Source of the DNA: CAITSH01 sp964385505
GTDB taxonomy: Bacteria; Pseudomonadota; Gammaproteobacteria; Burkholderiales; SG8-39
Direction of reading: 5' to 3'
DNA length: 28,353 nucleotides
NCBI GenBank assembly: GCA_964385505.1
Contig: CAYLPI010000036.1
Span: 1-28,353, forward strand
Part shown: positions 1 to 7,039 of the stretch, piece after piece
How the letters are laid out: each line of letters begins with the position of its first letter
How positions within the stretch are numbered: position 1 is the stretch's first letter
The notes under the pieces: generated by a model
The model's database searches: none
The model's input: only the letters and a program-made list of their open reading frames with translations
What the model was told of the DNA's origin: nothing
Program-made: the position numbers and the translations under genes

Positions 1-120
1 CGCCGCGCGCGTCACGAGGGCATGTACGCGACGGTCATCGCGCTGCGCGGCGGCGGCGTGGGCATCATCGGCACAGATGCTGTCGTAGTGGACAGCGTCG
101 CCGGGGCGCTTCGCGCCTGA
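1..120 (+). CDS. 3' end of an unidentified gene (clipped by window edge)
   Basis: An open frame runs from the first base to a TGA at 118-120 and gives 39 residues, including RHEGMYATVIALRGGGVGII. The frame is continuous and uses GC-rich codons like its neighbours, so it is probably the real C-terminus of a protein whose start lies outside the window. I do not recognise the family; the Gly-rich stretch followed by a short hydrophobic tail is not diagnostic. It converges on the minus-strand MaoC gene, with 42 bases between the two stop codons. Confidence 0.45.
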   Translation, partial: RRARHEGMYATVIALRGGGVGIIGTDAVVVDSVAGALRA

Positions 121-162
121 CGGGTTTGCCCGGCCGGTAATCCACCGCAGTCAGACGGCGGG

Positions 163-618
163 TCAGACAGCGGGGCGCCGCGCCATGATCTGCAGGCCCT
201 GCATGTGCATTACGCGTTCGGTTTTCTGGTTGAATACTTCCCAGCGCACGGTGATAGTGCCGCGATCAGGCTTGCTCGAAGAAAGCCTGGCGGCAATCAC
301 CGTGGCGCTCATGCGCAGCGTGTCACCGGGATAGACCGGCTTCAGCCAGCGCACCTCATCGACGCCGGGTGAGCCCATGCTCGAGGATTCGAGCAGGTAG
401 CTGTCGCACATCAGGCGCATGCACACGCCCACGGTCTGCCAGCCGCTGGCGATGAGGCCGCCGTAAATCGATTGTTTCGCCGCCTCCGCATCGGTGTGAA
501 AGTACTGTGGATCGTATTCGCGTGCAAAGCCGAGAATGTCCTGCTCGGACAGCACGCGCGTGCCGCTGTCAAACACACGGCCGACGCTGAAGTCCTCGAA
601 ATAATATTTGATTGTCAT
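163..618 (-). CDS. MaoC-like (R)-enoyl-CoA hydratase/dehydratase
   Basis: A 151-residue single hot-dog protein of the MaoC family, whose members hydrate (R)-specific enoyl-CoA or related CoA thioesters in the cytoplasm. The hydratase-2 motif is visible: FAREYDPQYFHTD places the expected catalytic Asp at residue 36 and His at 41. The central helix GGLIASGWQTVGVCMRL (53-69) and the strand motif WLKPVYPGDTLR (91-102) are also typical. The start chosen is the ATG at 616-618, because AAGGACAG lies just upstream and the MaoC fold begins there; a longer in-frame extension overlaps the aldehyde dehydrogenase gene and is composition noise. It follows the aldehyde dehydrogenase in the same direction, with 88 bases between them that hold a palindromic repeat, so the two may form one transcription unit. 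The substrate is not predictable. Confidence 0.88.
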   Translation of the reverse strand: MTIKYYFEDFSVGRVFDSGTRVLSEQDILGFAREYDPQYFHTDAEAAKQSIYGGLIASGWQTVGVCMRLMCDSYLLESSSMGSPGVDEVRWLKPVYPGDTLRMSATVIAARLSSSKPDRGTITVRWEVFNQKTERVMHMQGLQIMARRPAV

Positions 619-646
619 CGTCTGTCCTTGACTGCACCGGAGTGGA

Positions 647-680
647 TGGCTGGAAAGCCGCGCCTGGCGGACGTTTCCAG
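647..680. repeat. dispersed palindrome, family A, copy 1
   Basis: An inverted repeat CTGGAAA (650-656) and TTTCCAG (674-680) encloses a GC-rich loop containing GCGCCTGGCGG. Bases 646-670 are identical to 21336-21360 in copy 3. It sits between the aldehyde dehydrogenase and MaoC genes, and on the plus strand a T-rich run (686-697) follows. Related copies are at 17410, 21337 and 25070. It looks like a REP-type intergenic element; its function is unknown. Confidence 0.75.
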
Positions 681-706
681 CAGGTGTTTGTTTTTTTGGC
701 GCCGGC

Positions 707-2143
707 TCAGGCTTTTTCGGCCGGTCGCAACTGCAGCGATTTGTACTCGAGGAACTCCTCCAGCCCGTAGCGTCCGAGTTCGCGGCCGTTGCCCGATTGC
801 TTGAAGCCGCCGAACGGGGCCTGCATGTTGAACGGCCCGCCGTTGATGTCGATCTGGCCGGCGCGCATACGGCGGGCGACGCGTTTGGCGCGCGCCTCGT
901 CCGCCGACCAGACGCCGCCGGCAAGGCCGTAGAGGCTGTCGTTGGCGATGCGCACGGCGTCGTCCTCGTCGCGGTAGGTGATGATGGACAGCACGGGCCC
1001 GAAAATTTCTTCCTGCGCAATGGTCGATTTCGGGTTGACGCGGCCGAATACCGTGGGTTTGACATACCAGCCTCGAGGCAGGCCCTCCGGCGCCCCGGCG
1101 CCGCCGATCAGCAACTCGGCCCCTTCGGCGATGCCCTTTTCAATGTAGCCGCGCACGCGCTCGCGCTGCGCTGACGAGGTCAATGGACCCAGTTTCGCGC
1201 TGTCGCCGAAGGGATCGCCGACGGTGAAGGTAGCGGCCACGTCCCTGGCGATTTTTGCCGCCTCTTCGTACCTTGACTCGGGCACCAGCATGCGGGTGTG
1301 CGCGGTGCAGGTCTGGCCCGAATTTAGAAAGCAGGCGTTGATGGTGCCCTTTATGGCGGCGGAAAGATCGGCGTCATCGAGCACCACCGACGCCGATTTG
1401 CCGCCCAGTTCGAGGGCGACCCGTTTTACCGTTTCCGACGCCAGTGCCGAGACGCGCTTGCCGGCGCGGGTCGATCCGGTGAAGGACACCATGTCCACGC
1501 CGGCATGGCCGACCAGCGCCTCGCCCACCACCGGACCGGTGCCGGAGACGAGGTTGAAGACGCCGGCGGGCACGCCGGCGGCATCGATGATCTCGGCCAG
1601 GATGAAGGCGTTGAGCGGAGCCACTTCCGAGGGTTTCAATACCACGGTGCAACCGGCGGCGAGCGCCGGCGCGACTTTTGCGGCGATCTGGTGCAATGGG
1701 TAATTCCACGGCGTGATCGCCACCACCACGCCGACCGGCTCGCGCAAAACGAGCGAGTTGCCGACGGTTTCTTCAAAGGCAAAACCGGGCAGCATTCTGG
1801 CGTACATCGCGAAGGTGAACGTCGGCGACCCGGCCTGGATGCGGCCGGCGAGTTTGAGCGGCATGCCGACTTCGCCGCAGATGGTGCGCGCGATCTCCTC
1901 GGTGCGCGCTTTCAGGCCTTCATGGATTTTTTGCAGCAGCGCGGCGCGTGCGGCCGGCGTCGTCGCCGACCAGGATTCGAAGGCGGCCCGCGCCGCAGCA
2001 ACGGCGGCATCGGCGTCGGCGGCATTGCCCTCCGGGATGCGCCCCATGACCTCCTCGGTGGAGGCGTTGACGACGGCAATGGAGCCGGTCCCGGCGGGCT
2101 TGACCCATTTGCCGTTGATGTAAAGCTGGTCGCGGATTTGCAT
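707..2143 (-). CDS. NAD(P)-dependent aldehyde dehydrogenase
   Basis: A 478-residue protein, normal length for the aldehyde dehydrogenase superfamily, which oxidises aldehydes to carboxylic acids with NAD(P)+ in the cytoplasm. The active-site set is complete: the oxyanion Asn in PWNYP (N147), the general base in ELGGKS (E245) and the nucleophilic Cys in NSGQTC (C279). The cofactor motif FTGSTRAGKR (221-230) and the C-terminal PFGGFKQSGNGRELG are also present. No frameshift or missing residue is seen. The start is the ATG at 2141-2143; there is no strong ribosome-binding site. It is divergent from the secreted-protein gene at 2216, sharing a 72-base intergenic stretch, and is followed by the MaoC gene, which suggests both act on one short oxidative pathway. 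Which aldehyde it uses cannot be told. Confidence 0.93.
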   Translation of the reverse strand: MQIRDQLYINGKWVKPAGTGSIAVVNASTEEVMGRIPEGNAADADAAVAAARAAFESWSATTPAARAALLQKIHEGLKARTEEIARTICGEVGMPLKLAGRIQAGSPTFTFAMYARMLPGFAFEETVGNSLVLREPVGVVVAITPWNYPLHQIAAKVAPALAAGCTVVLKPSEVAPLNAFILAEIIDAAGVPAGVFNLVSGTGPVVGEALVGHAGVDMVSFTGSTRAGKRVSALASETVKRVALELGGKSASVVLDDADLSAAIKGTINACFLNSGQTCTAHTRMLVPESRYEEAAKIARDVAATFTVGDPFGDSAKLGPLTSSAQRERVRGYIEKGIAEGAELLIGGAGAPEGLPRGWYVKPTVFGRVNPKSTIAQEEIFGPVLSIITYRDEDDAVRIANDSLYGLAGGVWSADEARAKRVARRMRAGQIDINGGPFNMQAPFGGFKQSGNGRELGRYGLEEFLEYKSLQLRPAEKA

Positions 2144-2215
2144 GTCAGGCAGTCGTCAGGGTAAAAACCGTATTATAGCGATGCCCCCTTTCTGATCCGC
2201 CCTGTCGCCGCCACC

Positions 2216-3397
2216 ATGTCCGCCCGTATCCTGCATCACATTCTGGCTTGTCTGGCGCCGCTGGCGGCCCTTGCCGCAGGGGGCGAGGCGCGCGCCGCAG
2301 ATACGCGTGACTTTCGCGCCAATTTTTCCGGCTACCCCGGATTCGCGCAGTACTTTGCCGCAAACCCGCCCTCGTCCGCGCTGCCAGGCGCCGCCGACCA
2401 GGTCCTGCTTGAGCGCCATCGCCCGCGCTTCATGCTGCCGCGTGACCACGCCGGTATGGTCGATTTTTACGCCGACTACATCGCCCGCGGCCGCCTCTAT
2501 GACGGCGCCGGAAACCTGATCGCCGACAAGGTCACGCGCGAGGTGCTCAACGCGAACAAGGACAAGCCCGACGCGGTGTTTGTGCACGAGCGCGAAAGCG
2601 CCAGGTCGGCACTGCCGGCGGTCTATGGTCGCATCGACCGTGACAGCGTTGACCTGGGCAATGGTGTGAAGCGGCGTTTTACCTTCCTGCGCTACAACGC
2701 GGTGTTCAGCCAGTCGGGGCAGCCGGCGGGCATGGTCGGCTGGCGCGCCTTCCTGGTGAGCTTTATCGGCGACCTCGAGGACTGGCGCCAGCTTGATCAC
2801 GCCGGCTCGGCCATTGTCGTGCTCGATGAGACCGAGCACCCGGTGGCGCTGATGCTGCAGCCCCACAGCTTTCATCGCACCTATGTTTTCGGCGTCGATG
2901 CGGCGCTCCCCGCCGACGGGCGGCCGAAACTGGACGTCGCCATCCGCTCCAACGAGTTGTACCGCCATGTCGACGGCCGCGTCGAGTATCGCGCGGTGCG
3001 CTTCATGGCGCCCGAGGGCATGCGCTACCTGCTGGGCGGCGGGCAGCGCCCGACCATGTCGGCGGATGACATCACCGACAGCGCAACCGAGGCCGAATAT
3101 GCGCTGCAATTCCTGCCGCCCTCGGACGCCTTCTATACCTTCAAGGGTCACCTCGGCCAGCGTCGCGCCATGACCGGCCGCGAAGGTCCGCCCGGAGCCG
3201 ACTACAACACCCTGCCCGAACTCAAGCCGCTGGGGATGCAACTGCTCGCCGGCTACTGGCATCGCGGCGACGCCGGTGACCTCGGCCGCTTTGAGGAAAC
3301 CTACGGCAGGAGCGGCAACCCGCGCGACTTCGCCCGTGTCCAGACGCCCAAGTTTTCCACGGCCCTTGCCGCGGCGCGCGCCAAGATCAAGCGCTGA
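2216..3397 (+). CDS. secreted protein of unknown function
   Basis: A 393-residue protein that I do not recognise. Residues 1-27 form a signal peptide (basic start, Leu/Ala core, likely cleavage after GGEARA), so it should be exported to the periplasm or outside. The mature part is mixed alpha/beta, rich in aromatic residues and Asp, with no further membrane segment and no obvious catalytic motif. Regions that look structurally fixed include RYNAVFSQSGQP, GWRAFLVSFIGDLEDW and LQPHSFHRTYVFG. The start at 2216 is the first ATG before the signal peptide; the Shine-Dalgarno is weak. Its TGA ends exactly where a 98-bp duplicated block begins, so the native downstream sequence may have been altered. 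It is divergent from the aldehyde dehydrogenase. The frame and codon use look like a genuine gene. Confidence 0.75.
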   Translation: MSARILHHILACLAPLAALAAGGEARAADTRDFRANFSGYPGFAQYFAANPPSSALPGAADQVLLERHRPRFMLPRDHAGMVDFYADYIARGRLYDGAGNLIADKVTREVLNANKDKPDAVFVHERESARSALPAVYGRIDRDSVDLGNGVKRRFTFLRYNAVFSQSGQPAGMVGWRAFLVSFIGDLEDWRQLDHAGSAIVVLDETEHPVALMLQPHSFHRTYVFGVDAALPADGRPKLDVAIRSNELYRHVDGRVEYRAVRFMAPEGMRYLLGGGQRPTMSADDITDSATEAEYALQFLPPSDAFYTFKGHLGQRRAMTGREGPPGADYNTLPELKPLGMQLLAGYWHRGDAGDLGRFEETYGRSGNPRDFARVQTPKFSTALAAARAKIKR

Positions 3398-3494
3398 GGT
3401 CTGCGCCGCGCGGATTTCAGATTTCGGGCGCGGTTTTCTCATACGCCAGAATCGCCGACCTCAGCGCTTCTGGCCACGGCGCGGACTTCCTGGT
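3397..3494. repeat. 98-bp direct duplication, copy A (relic of the thioesterase 3' end)
   Basis: Bases 3397-3494 repeat 3540-3637 with a single difference (T at 3471, C at 3614). The second copy is the functional 3' end of the minus-strand thioesterase gene, covering its last 25 or so codons, its stop and about 20 following bases. This first copy is therefore a detached piece of coding sequence with no start. Its first base is also the last base of the TGA of the upstream plus-strand gene. Confidence 0.95.
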
Positions 3495-3501
3495 CCAAAG
3501 G

Positions 3502-3524
3502 AACAAGGGGGTGACCCCCTTGTT
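3502..3524. terminator. bidirectional hairpin between convergent genes
   Basis: AACAAGGGGG and CCCCCTTGTT form a perfect 10-bp stem with a three-base TGA loop. It lies between the plus-strand secreted-protein gene and the minus-strand thioesterase gene, where a shared transcription terminator is expected. There is no long T tract on either side, so termination strength is uncertain. Confidence 0.55.
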
Positions 3525-3539
3525 GATCCCCCTGATTTC

Positions 3540-3637
3540 AGGTCTGCGCCGCGCGGATTTCAGATTTCGGGCGCGGTTTTCTCATACGCCAGAATCGCCG
3601 ACCTCAGCGCTTCCGGCCACGGCGCGGACTTCCTGGT
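3540..3637. repeat. 98-bp direct duplication, copy B (inside the thioesterase gene)
   Basis: This is the in-place copy of the block also found at 3397-3494, offset by exactly 143 bases. It holds the stop codon and C-terminal codons of the thioesterase. The 45 bases between the copies contain the hairpin at 3502-3524. Confidence 0.95.
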
Positions 3638-4012
3638 GTCTGGATCGGCGTTGACATAGACCAGTTCGCCGCTGGTGATGTGCGCGTCGCCATGCCAGAT
3701 GCCGAGCAGGAAGCGCATGCTTGAGCGGCCGATGCGGCCGACGCGGCAGCATACGGCGATCTGGTCATCGTACGTCACCGAGCCGTGGTACTCGGCCGTC
3801 GCCTTGACGGCAAAAATATCGGTGCCGAATTTTTCGACGATGTCATCCGGGTAGTTGAAGCCGATGGCGCGCCAGTATTCGCCGATGGCGACGTCGAAAT
3901 ACAGAAAATAATTGCCGTTGAACACCACGTCCTGGCGGTCGACCTCGGCCCAACGCACACGCAGCGCGTGCGTGAAGGTGAAATCGCTGCGCTGCATCGT
4001 CGAGTCGGTCAT
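3560..4012 (-). CDS. 4HBT/YbgC-family acyl-CoA thioesterase
   Basis: A 150-residue single hot-dog protein of the 4-hydroxybenzoyl-CoA thioesterase family, which hydrolyses acyl- or aryl-CoA thioesters. The family's N-terminal signature is clear: RVRWAEVDRQDVVFNGNYF (18-36), with the acidic residue just before the Asn-Tyr segment in the catalytic region and the following helix LYFDVAIGEYWR. The length is normal. It starts 11 bases after the stop of the carboxymuconolactone-decarboxylase-like gene on the same strand, so the two are probably co-transcribed. A second Met at residue 6 is an alternative start. The oddity is that its last quarter is duplicated downstream at 3397-3494. The substrate is unknown. 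Confidence 0.88.
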   Translation of the reverse strand: MTDSTMQRSDFTFTHALRVRWAEVDRQDVVFNGNYFLYFDVAIGEYWRAIGFNYPDDIVEKFGTDIFAVKATAEYHGSVTYDDQIAVCCRVGRIGRSSMRFLLGIWHGDAHITSGELVYVNADPDTRKSAPWPEALRSAILAYEKTAPEI

Positions 4013-4023
4013 GTTGCGCCGTT

Positions 4024-4551
4024 TCAGGAATGTTCTTCGTGGTCTATCTGCATCGCCTCGAGAAAGCGCGACACCAGGTTGTAGCCGCCTATGGTGGTGG
4101 TGAGTTCCACCAGTTCGCGCTCGTTGAAGTGCCTGCGCACGGCCTCAAACACCGGCTGCGGCACGCGCACCTGCTTTGTCATGGCGTCGGTGTAGGCAAG
4201 CACGGCGCGGTCGGTGTCGGTTAGGCCCGCGGGGTCGCCGCCGGCTTTCAGCGCGTCGAGCTGGGCCTGCGTCAGGCCCTCCGTCAGTGCGAAGGGCACA
4301 TGCGCCGTAAATTCATAATCGGCGCCGTTGATGACGGCAATGCGCATGATCGCCAACTCGCGCGCGCGTCCCGGGAGCACGCCCTGCTGGCGTACCGCCG
4401 TGAACAGCGAACACCAGCCCGCGGCCACCGGCGGGCTGTGCATCAGCATGCGGTAGAGGTTGAGCATTCTGCCGCCGCGTTCGCGCTTGATGCGCTCGAC
4501 GAGTTCGAGGTTTTCGGGGCGGGTCAGGTCTGCGTAGTCGATGCGTGCCAT
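4024..4551 (-). CDS. carboxymuconolactone decarboxylase (AhpD-like) family protein
   Basis: A 175-residue all-helical protein of the CMD/AhpD superfamily. The core LPGRARELAIMRIAVINGAD followed by YEFTAHVPFALTEGLT matches the family motif. The His in TAHVP is kept, but the CxxC pair of peroxidase-type AhpD proteins is absent, so alkylhydroperoxidase activity is unlikely and the lactone decarboxylase-like fold is the safer call. The start is the ATG at 4549-4551, which begins MARIDYADLTRPEN; an in-frame extension upstream would run into the divergent gene and has no family similarity. It lies first in a two-gene unit with the thioesterase and shares a 100-base divergent region with the gene at 4652. 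Confidence 0.82.
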   Translation of the reverse strand: MARIDYADLTRPENLELVERIKRERGGRMLNLYRMLMHSPPVAAGWCSLFTAVRQQGVLPGRARELAIMRIAVINGADYEFTAHVPFALTEGLTQAQLDALKAGGDPAGLTDTDRAVLAYTDAMTKQVRVPQPVFEAVRRHFNERELVELTTTIGGYNLVSRFLEAMQIDHEEHS

Positions 4552-4651
4552 TGCGTGTTTTTCGCCGGTGTACGGAAGGAGCACAAGTATACCGGCTTGC
4601 CGCCCGCGCGCATGCCGCCTAGACTCGCTGTTTGAGGAGCGTCCCCCGGGC

Positions 4652-5281
4652 ATGGATGAAATTGTCTTACGCAGCATGGCGCGCTGGCCCGACGTCCCGG
4701 ACGTCTATGGCTGGCTCGCACTCGACCGGCGCGGCAACTGGCTGGTAAAGAATGCGGGCGGCGGTTTCGGCCGCATTGCCAACGCCGCAGTCTGCGACTT
4801 CATCGGCCGCAATTACCAGCACGACGATGCCGGCCGCTGGTTTTTCCAGAACGGGCCGCAGCGCGTGTTTGTGAGCCTGCATTACATGCCGCTGGTGTAT
4901 CGCATGGACGGGTACAGCATCGACGGGAACGGCGTCGAGGGCGGCGGTTTGGTCTGGCGCACCCATATCGGTGTCGTCGCCCGGACGCTGCTCGCGGCCT
5001 GGCTTGACGATGCCGGCGGCCTGCTGGTTCAAACCGAGGCCGGCGCGGGACTGCTCGATGACCGCGATCTCGCGCCGGCGCTGGAAATGATGCGCGGCCC
5101 GGACGGGGCAGTTCCCGGTGAATCCGCGCTGTCCAGGGCGGCCGAGGGGGGCGTCAGCCTTCATCTCGGGCCTGCCACGACGCCGCGTGTGCTTGGCTTT
5201 GTCGCCGCCGCCGGCGCTGCCGCGCATTTTGGATTCAATCCCGAACCGCGACCGGCAGCCGGACGACCCGATTGTGAATGA
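4652..5281 (+). CDS. conserved betaproteobacterial protein of unknown function
   Basis: A 209-residue soluble protein with no signal peptide or membrane segment. The start MDEIVLRSMARWPDVPDVYG, then YGWLALDRRGNW, IGRNYQHDDAGRWFFQNGPQ and AWLDDAGG, match from memory a betaproteobacterial family annotated as a domain of unknown function (DUF2944/DUF2946-type; I am not sure of the number). The ATG at 4652 is preceded by GAGGAG at 4634-4639, a workable ribosome-binding site, and the family begins at this Met. It is followed by aroE after 109 bases on the same strand. The C-terminal third (after residue 170) is Ala/Gly/Pro-rich and probably flexible. No function is known to me. Confidence 0.75.
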   Translation: MDEIVLRSMARWPDVPDVYGWLALDRRGNWLVKNAGGGFGRIANAAVCDFIGRNYQHDDAGRWFFQNGPQRVFVSLHYMPLVYRMDGYSIDGNGVEGGGLVWRTHIGVVARTLLAAWLDDAGGLLVQTEAGAGLLDDRDLAPALEMMRGPDGAVPGESALSRAAEGGVSLHLGPATTPRVLGFVAAAGAAAHFGFNPEPRPAAGRPDCE

Positions 5282-5390
5282 CACGGGTCGATCACCCGTC
5301 AATGACACACGGTACAGCGCCAGCGCATAAAATACGGCTGCGATGTGACCGCGATGGGCGCGGTGCCGCCGTGGTACCGGATTGGCGTGG

Positions 5391-6233
5391 ATGGCTGAAG
5401 AAAAAAAATTTGTTCTTGCGGGTGTGATGGGATGGCCGGTGTCGCATTCGCGCTCGCCGCTGCTGCACAATCACTGGATACGCGAGCATGGTCTCAACGG
5501 GGTCTATGTACCGCTGCCGGTGGACCCGGCGCGGCTGGCCGACGCCTTGTCCGGCCTGGCGGCACTTGGCTTTGCAGGTTGCAACATCACCATTCCGCAC
5601 AAGGTCGCCGCCATGGCGCTGGTCGACCGTGTCGATGCGGCGGCGCGACGGATCGGGGCCGTCAATACCATCGTTGTCGGGGCCGACGGGTCGCTCAGCG
5701 GATTGAACACCGATGGGTTTGGTTTTATCCAGAGCCTGCGCGATGCGCATCCGGCCTGGCGTGCCGATGCCGGGCCGGTGACGGTGCTGGGCGCCGGTGG
5801 TGCGGCGCGTGCGGTCATCGTCAGTCTTGCCGAACACGGCGCCCGCGAAATACGGCTGCTCAACCGCACCCCGGCGCGCGCCGCCGAACTGGCCGCTGAA
5901 TTCGGTGCGCCGGTCACGGCCATCGCGTGGGAGCACCGCCACGACGCACTTGAGGACGCGACGCTGCTGGTCAACACCACCAGCCAGGGCATGGTCGGAC
6001 AGGCGCCGCTCGAGCTGTCGTTGCAGCGCCTTCCCCCGCACAGTCTGGTGTCCGATATCGTGTATGTCCCGCTCGAGACACCGCTGCTGGCCGCGGCGCG
6101 ACGGCGCGGCAACCCCGTCGCCGACGGACTGGGCATGCTGCTCAACCAGGCGCGTCCCGCATTCGAGGCCTGGTTCGGCGTGATGCCGGCAATCACCCCG
6201 GCGTTGCGCCGCGCGGTCGAAGCGACCCTCTGA
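5391..6233 (+). CDS. aroE: shikimate dehydrogenase (NADP+)
   Basis: A 280-residue enzyme that reduces 3-dehydroshikimate to shikimate with NADPH, step four of the chorismate pathway, in the cytoplasm. All signature parts are visible: the shikimate-binding SHSRSP (18-23), NITIPHK with the catalytic Lys at 71, the VNT at 91-93, NTDG with the partner Asp at 108, and the NADP-binding GAGGAAR (134-140) followed by LLNRTPARAAELA. The C-terminal GLGMLLNQA is the expected substrate-side helix. The length is typical. The ATG at 5391 is chosen; a TTG nine bases upstream would add three residues. It follows the unknown gene at 4652 and precedes the lipoprotein gene at 6362. Confidence 0.96.
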   Translation: MAEEKKFVLAGVMGWPVSHSRSPLLHNHWIREHGLNGVYVPLPVDPARLADALSGLAALGFAGCNITIPHKVAAMALVDRVDAAARRIGAVNTIVVGADGSLSGLNTDGFGFIQSLRDAHPAWRADAGPVTVLGAGGAARAVIVSLAEHGAREIRLLNRTPARAAELAAEFGAPVTAIAWEHRHDALEDATLLVNTTSQGMVGQAPLELSLQRLPPHSLVSDIVYVPLETPLLAAARRRGNPVADGLGMLLNQARPAFEAWFGVMPAITPALRRAVEATL

Positions 6234-6305
6234 GCCAAACACAGACTTTGCCGCATCCGATTGCCGGCCGATGCGGGGCAGGCGGGGGACTGAACACGCT
6301 GGGCT

Positions 6306-6311
6306 TATAAT
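6306..6311 (+). promoter_or_regulatory. candidate sigma-70 -10 box of the lipoprotein gene
   Basis: A perfect TATAAT at 6306-6311 lies 50 bases before the ATG at 6362. No convincing -35 hexamer is present at the right distance. The gene start is preceded by GAGGAG at 6346-6351. Confidence 0.4.
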
Positions 6312-6361
6312 CGCGCTGCGTCGCCGGGAATGTTCCCGCCGGCACGAGGAGAATGCGTAAC

Positions 6362-6754
6362 ATGACCCAGCCCCGCACCAGCACGGCCCTCGCCCTCGCC
6401 CTCGCCGCGAGTTTTTTGCTGGGCGCCTGCGGCAGCCTGCCCAGCCTTCCCAGCATATGGCCCTTCGGCGATGACAAGAGTGCCGACCGGCCGCGCATCC
6501 CGCCCGGCGCGACCGAGTACGCCTGCGACAACGGCCGCAGGCTGTATGTGCGCTTTGTCGATAACGGCAAGTCGGCCTGGGTGATTCTGCCCGAGCGCGA
6601 GTTCCGGCTGATGCCGGTGATTTCTGCATCCGGTGCACGCTATGGCAATGGCGTCGCCACGCTCGATACCAAGGGCGACGAGGCGACGCTCTCCGACGGC
6701 CCGACGGTAACCCACGCCAACTGCAAAAGCGGCGCCAAACCCGCAGCCGGCTAG
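6362..6754 (+). CDS. MliC-like lipoprotein (C-type lysozyme inhibitor family)
   Basis: A 130-residue lipoprotein. Residues 1-22 form a signal peptide ending in the lipobox LLGAC, with the lipidated Cys at 23. After a Pro-rich linker comes one MliC-type beta domain: YACDNGRRLYVRF, a disordered turn, then GARYGNGVATLDTKGDEATL and a closing Cys in HANCK, so the two domain Cys can form the family's disulfide. MliC proteins protect the envelope from C-type lysozyme. The ATG at 6362 is preferred over one at 6353 because the GAGGAG ribosome-binding site ends only one base before the latter and ten before the former. Its TAG overlaps the TAG of the convergent racemase remnant in a shared CTAG. Confidence 0.8.
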   Translation: MTQPRTSTALALALAASFLLGACGSLPSLPSIWPFGDDKSADRPRIPPGATEYACDNGRRLYVRFVDNGKSAWVILPEREFRLMPVISASGARYGNGVATLDTKGDEATLSDGPTVTHANCKSGAKPAAG

Positions 6755-6951
6755 ACCGGGGCGTGCAAGCGCGTACCTGGCGAACGGCCCGACCAGCCGA
6801 AGCGCACGCGTCCCAGCGCCATGGTCGCCGCCGCCTGCGTCGGCTCGATTCCCGGTCCGCCGGCGATGCGCAGCGGCGCCATTGCCGCGTCGATGCCGTG
6901 CGTCACCGTTTCGGTGGAGTTGGGGTTGATGATATAAACGGTGTCGGTCAT
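6751..6951 (-). pseudogene. hydantoin/Asp-Glu racemase remnant, internally deleted
   Basis: A 66-codon open frame whose first 36 residues (MTDTVYIINPNSTETVTHGI... to GGPGIE) match the N-terminus of Asp/Glu/hydantoin racemases, including the INPNST nucleotide-like loop. The rest, EPTQAAATMALGRVRFGW, matches the C-terminal helix that in intact enzymes follows a V-I-E. A normal member has about 240 residues, so some 170 residues, including both catalytic Cys, are missing while the frame is kept. The two ends meet at an Ile-Glu that both flanks share, which suggests deletion between short identical ATCGAG-like stretches. It is divergent from the intact hydantoinase gene, as expected of a hydantoin cluster. 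It cannot be an active racemase; whether it is translated is unknown. Confidence 0.75.
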
Positions 6952-7039
6952 TTTCGCGCTTTGCATCGGGGTTGATAGTGATGATGAGTCCAGGGCAATT
7001 CGGGGTTGACGACGTCGGCAGTGATCATGCGGGGCGCAA

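Noticed and set aside
2156..3442. A 428-codon minus-strand frame opposite the secreted-protein gene
   Set aside because: The plus-strand frame has a proper signal peptide and a better amino-acid composition; the minus frame has no recognisable motif and would overlap the divergent promoter region.
4024..4551. AhpD-type alkylhydroperoxidase
   Set aside because: The CxxC catalytic pair is absent; only the His of the motif remains.
5292..6638. A long minus-strand frame opposite aroE
   Set aside because: Rich in Arg and Cys and without motifs; aroE has every active-site residue.
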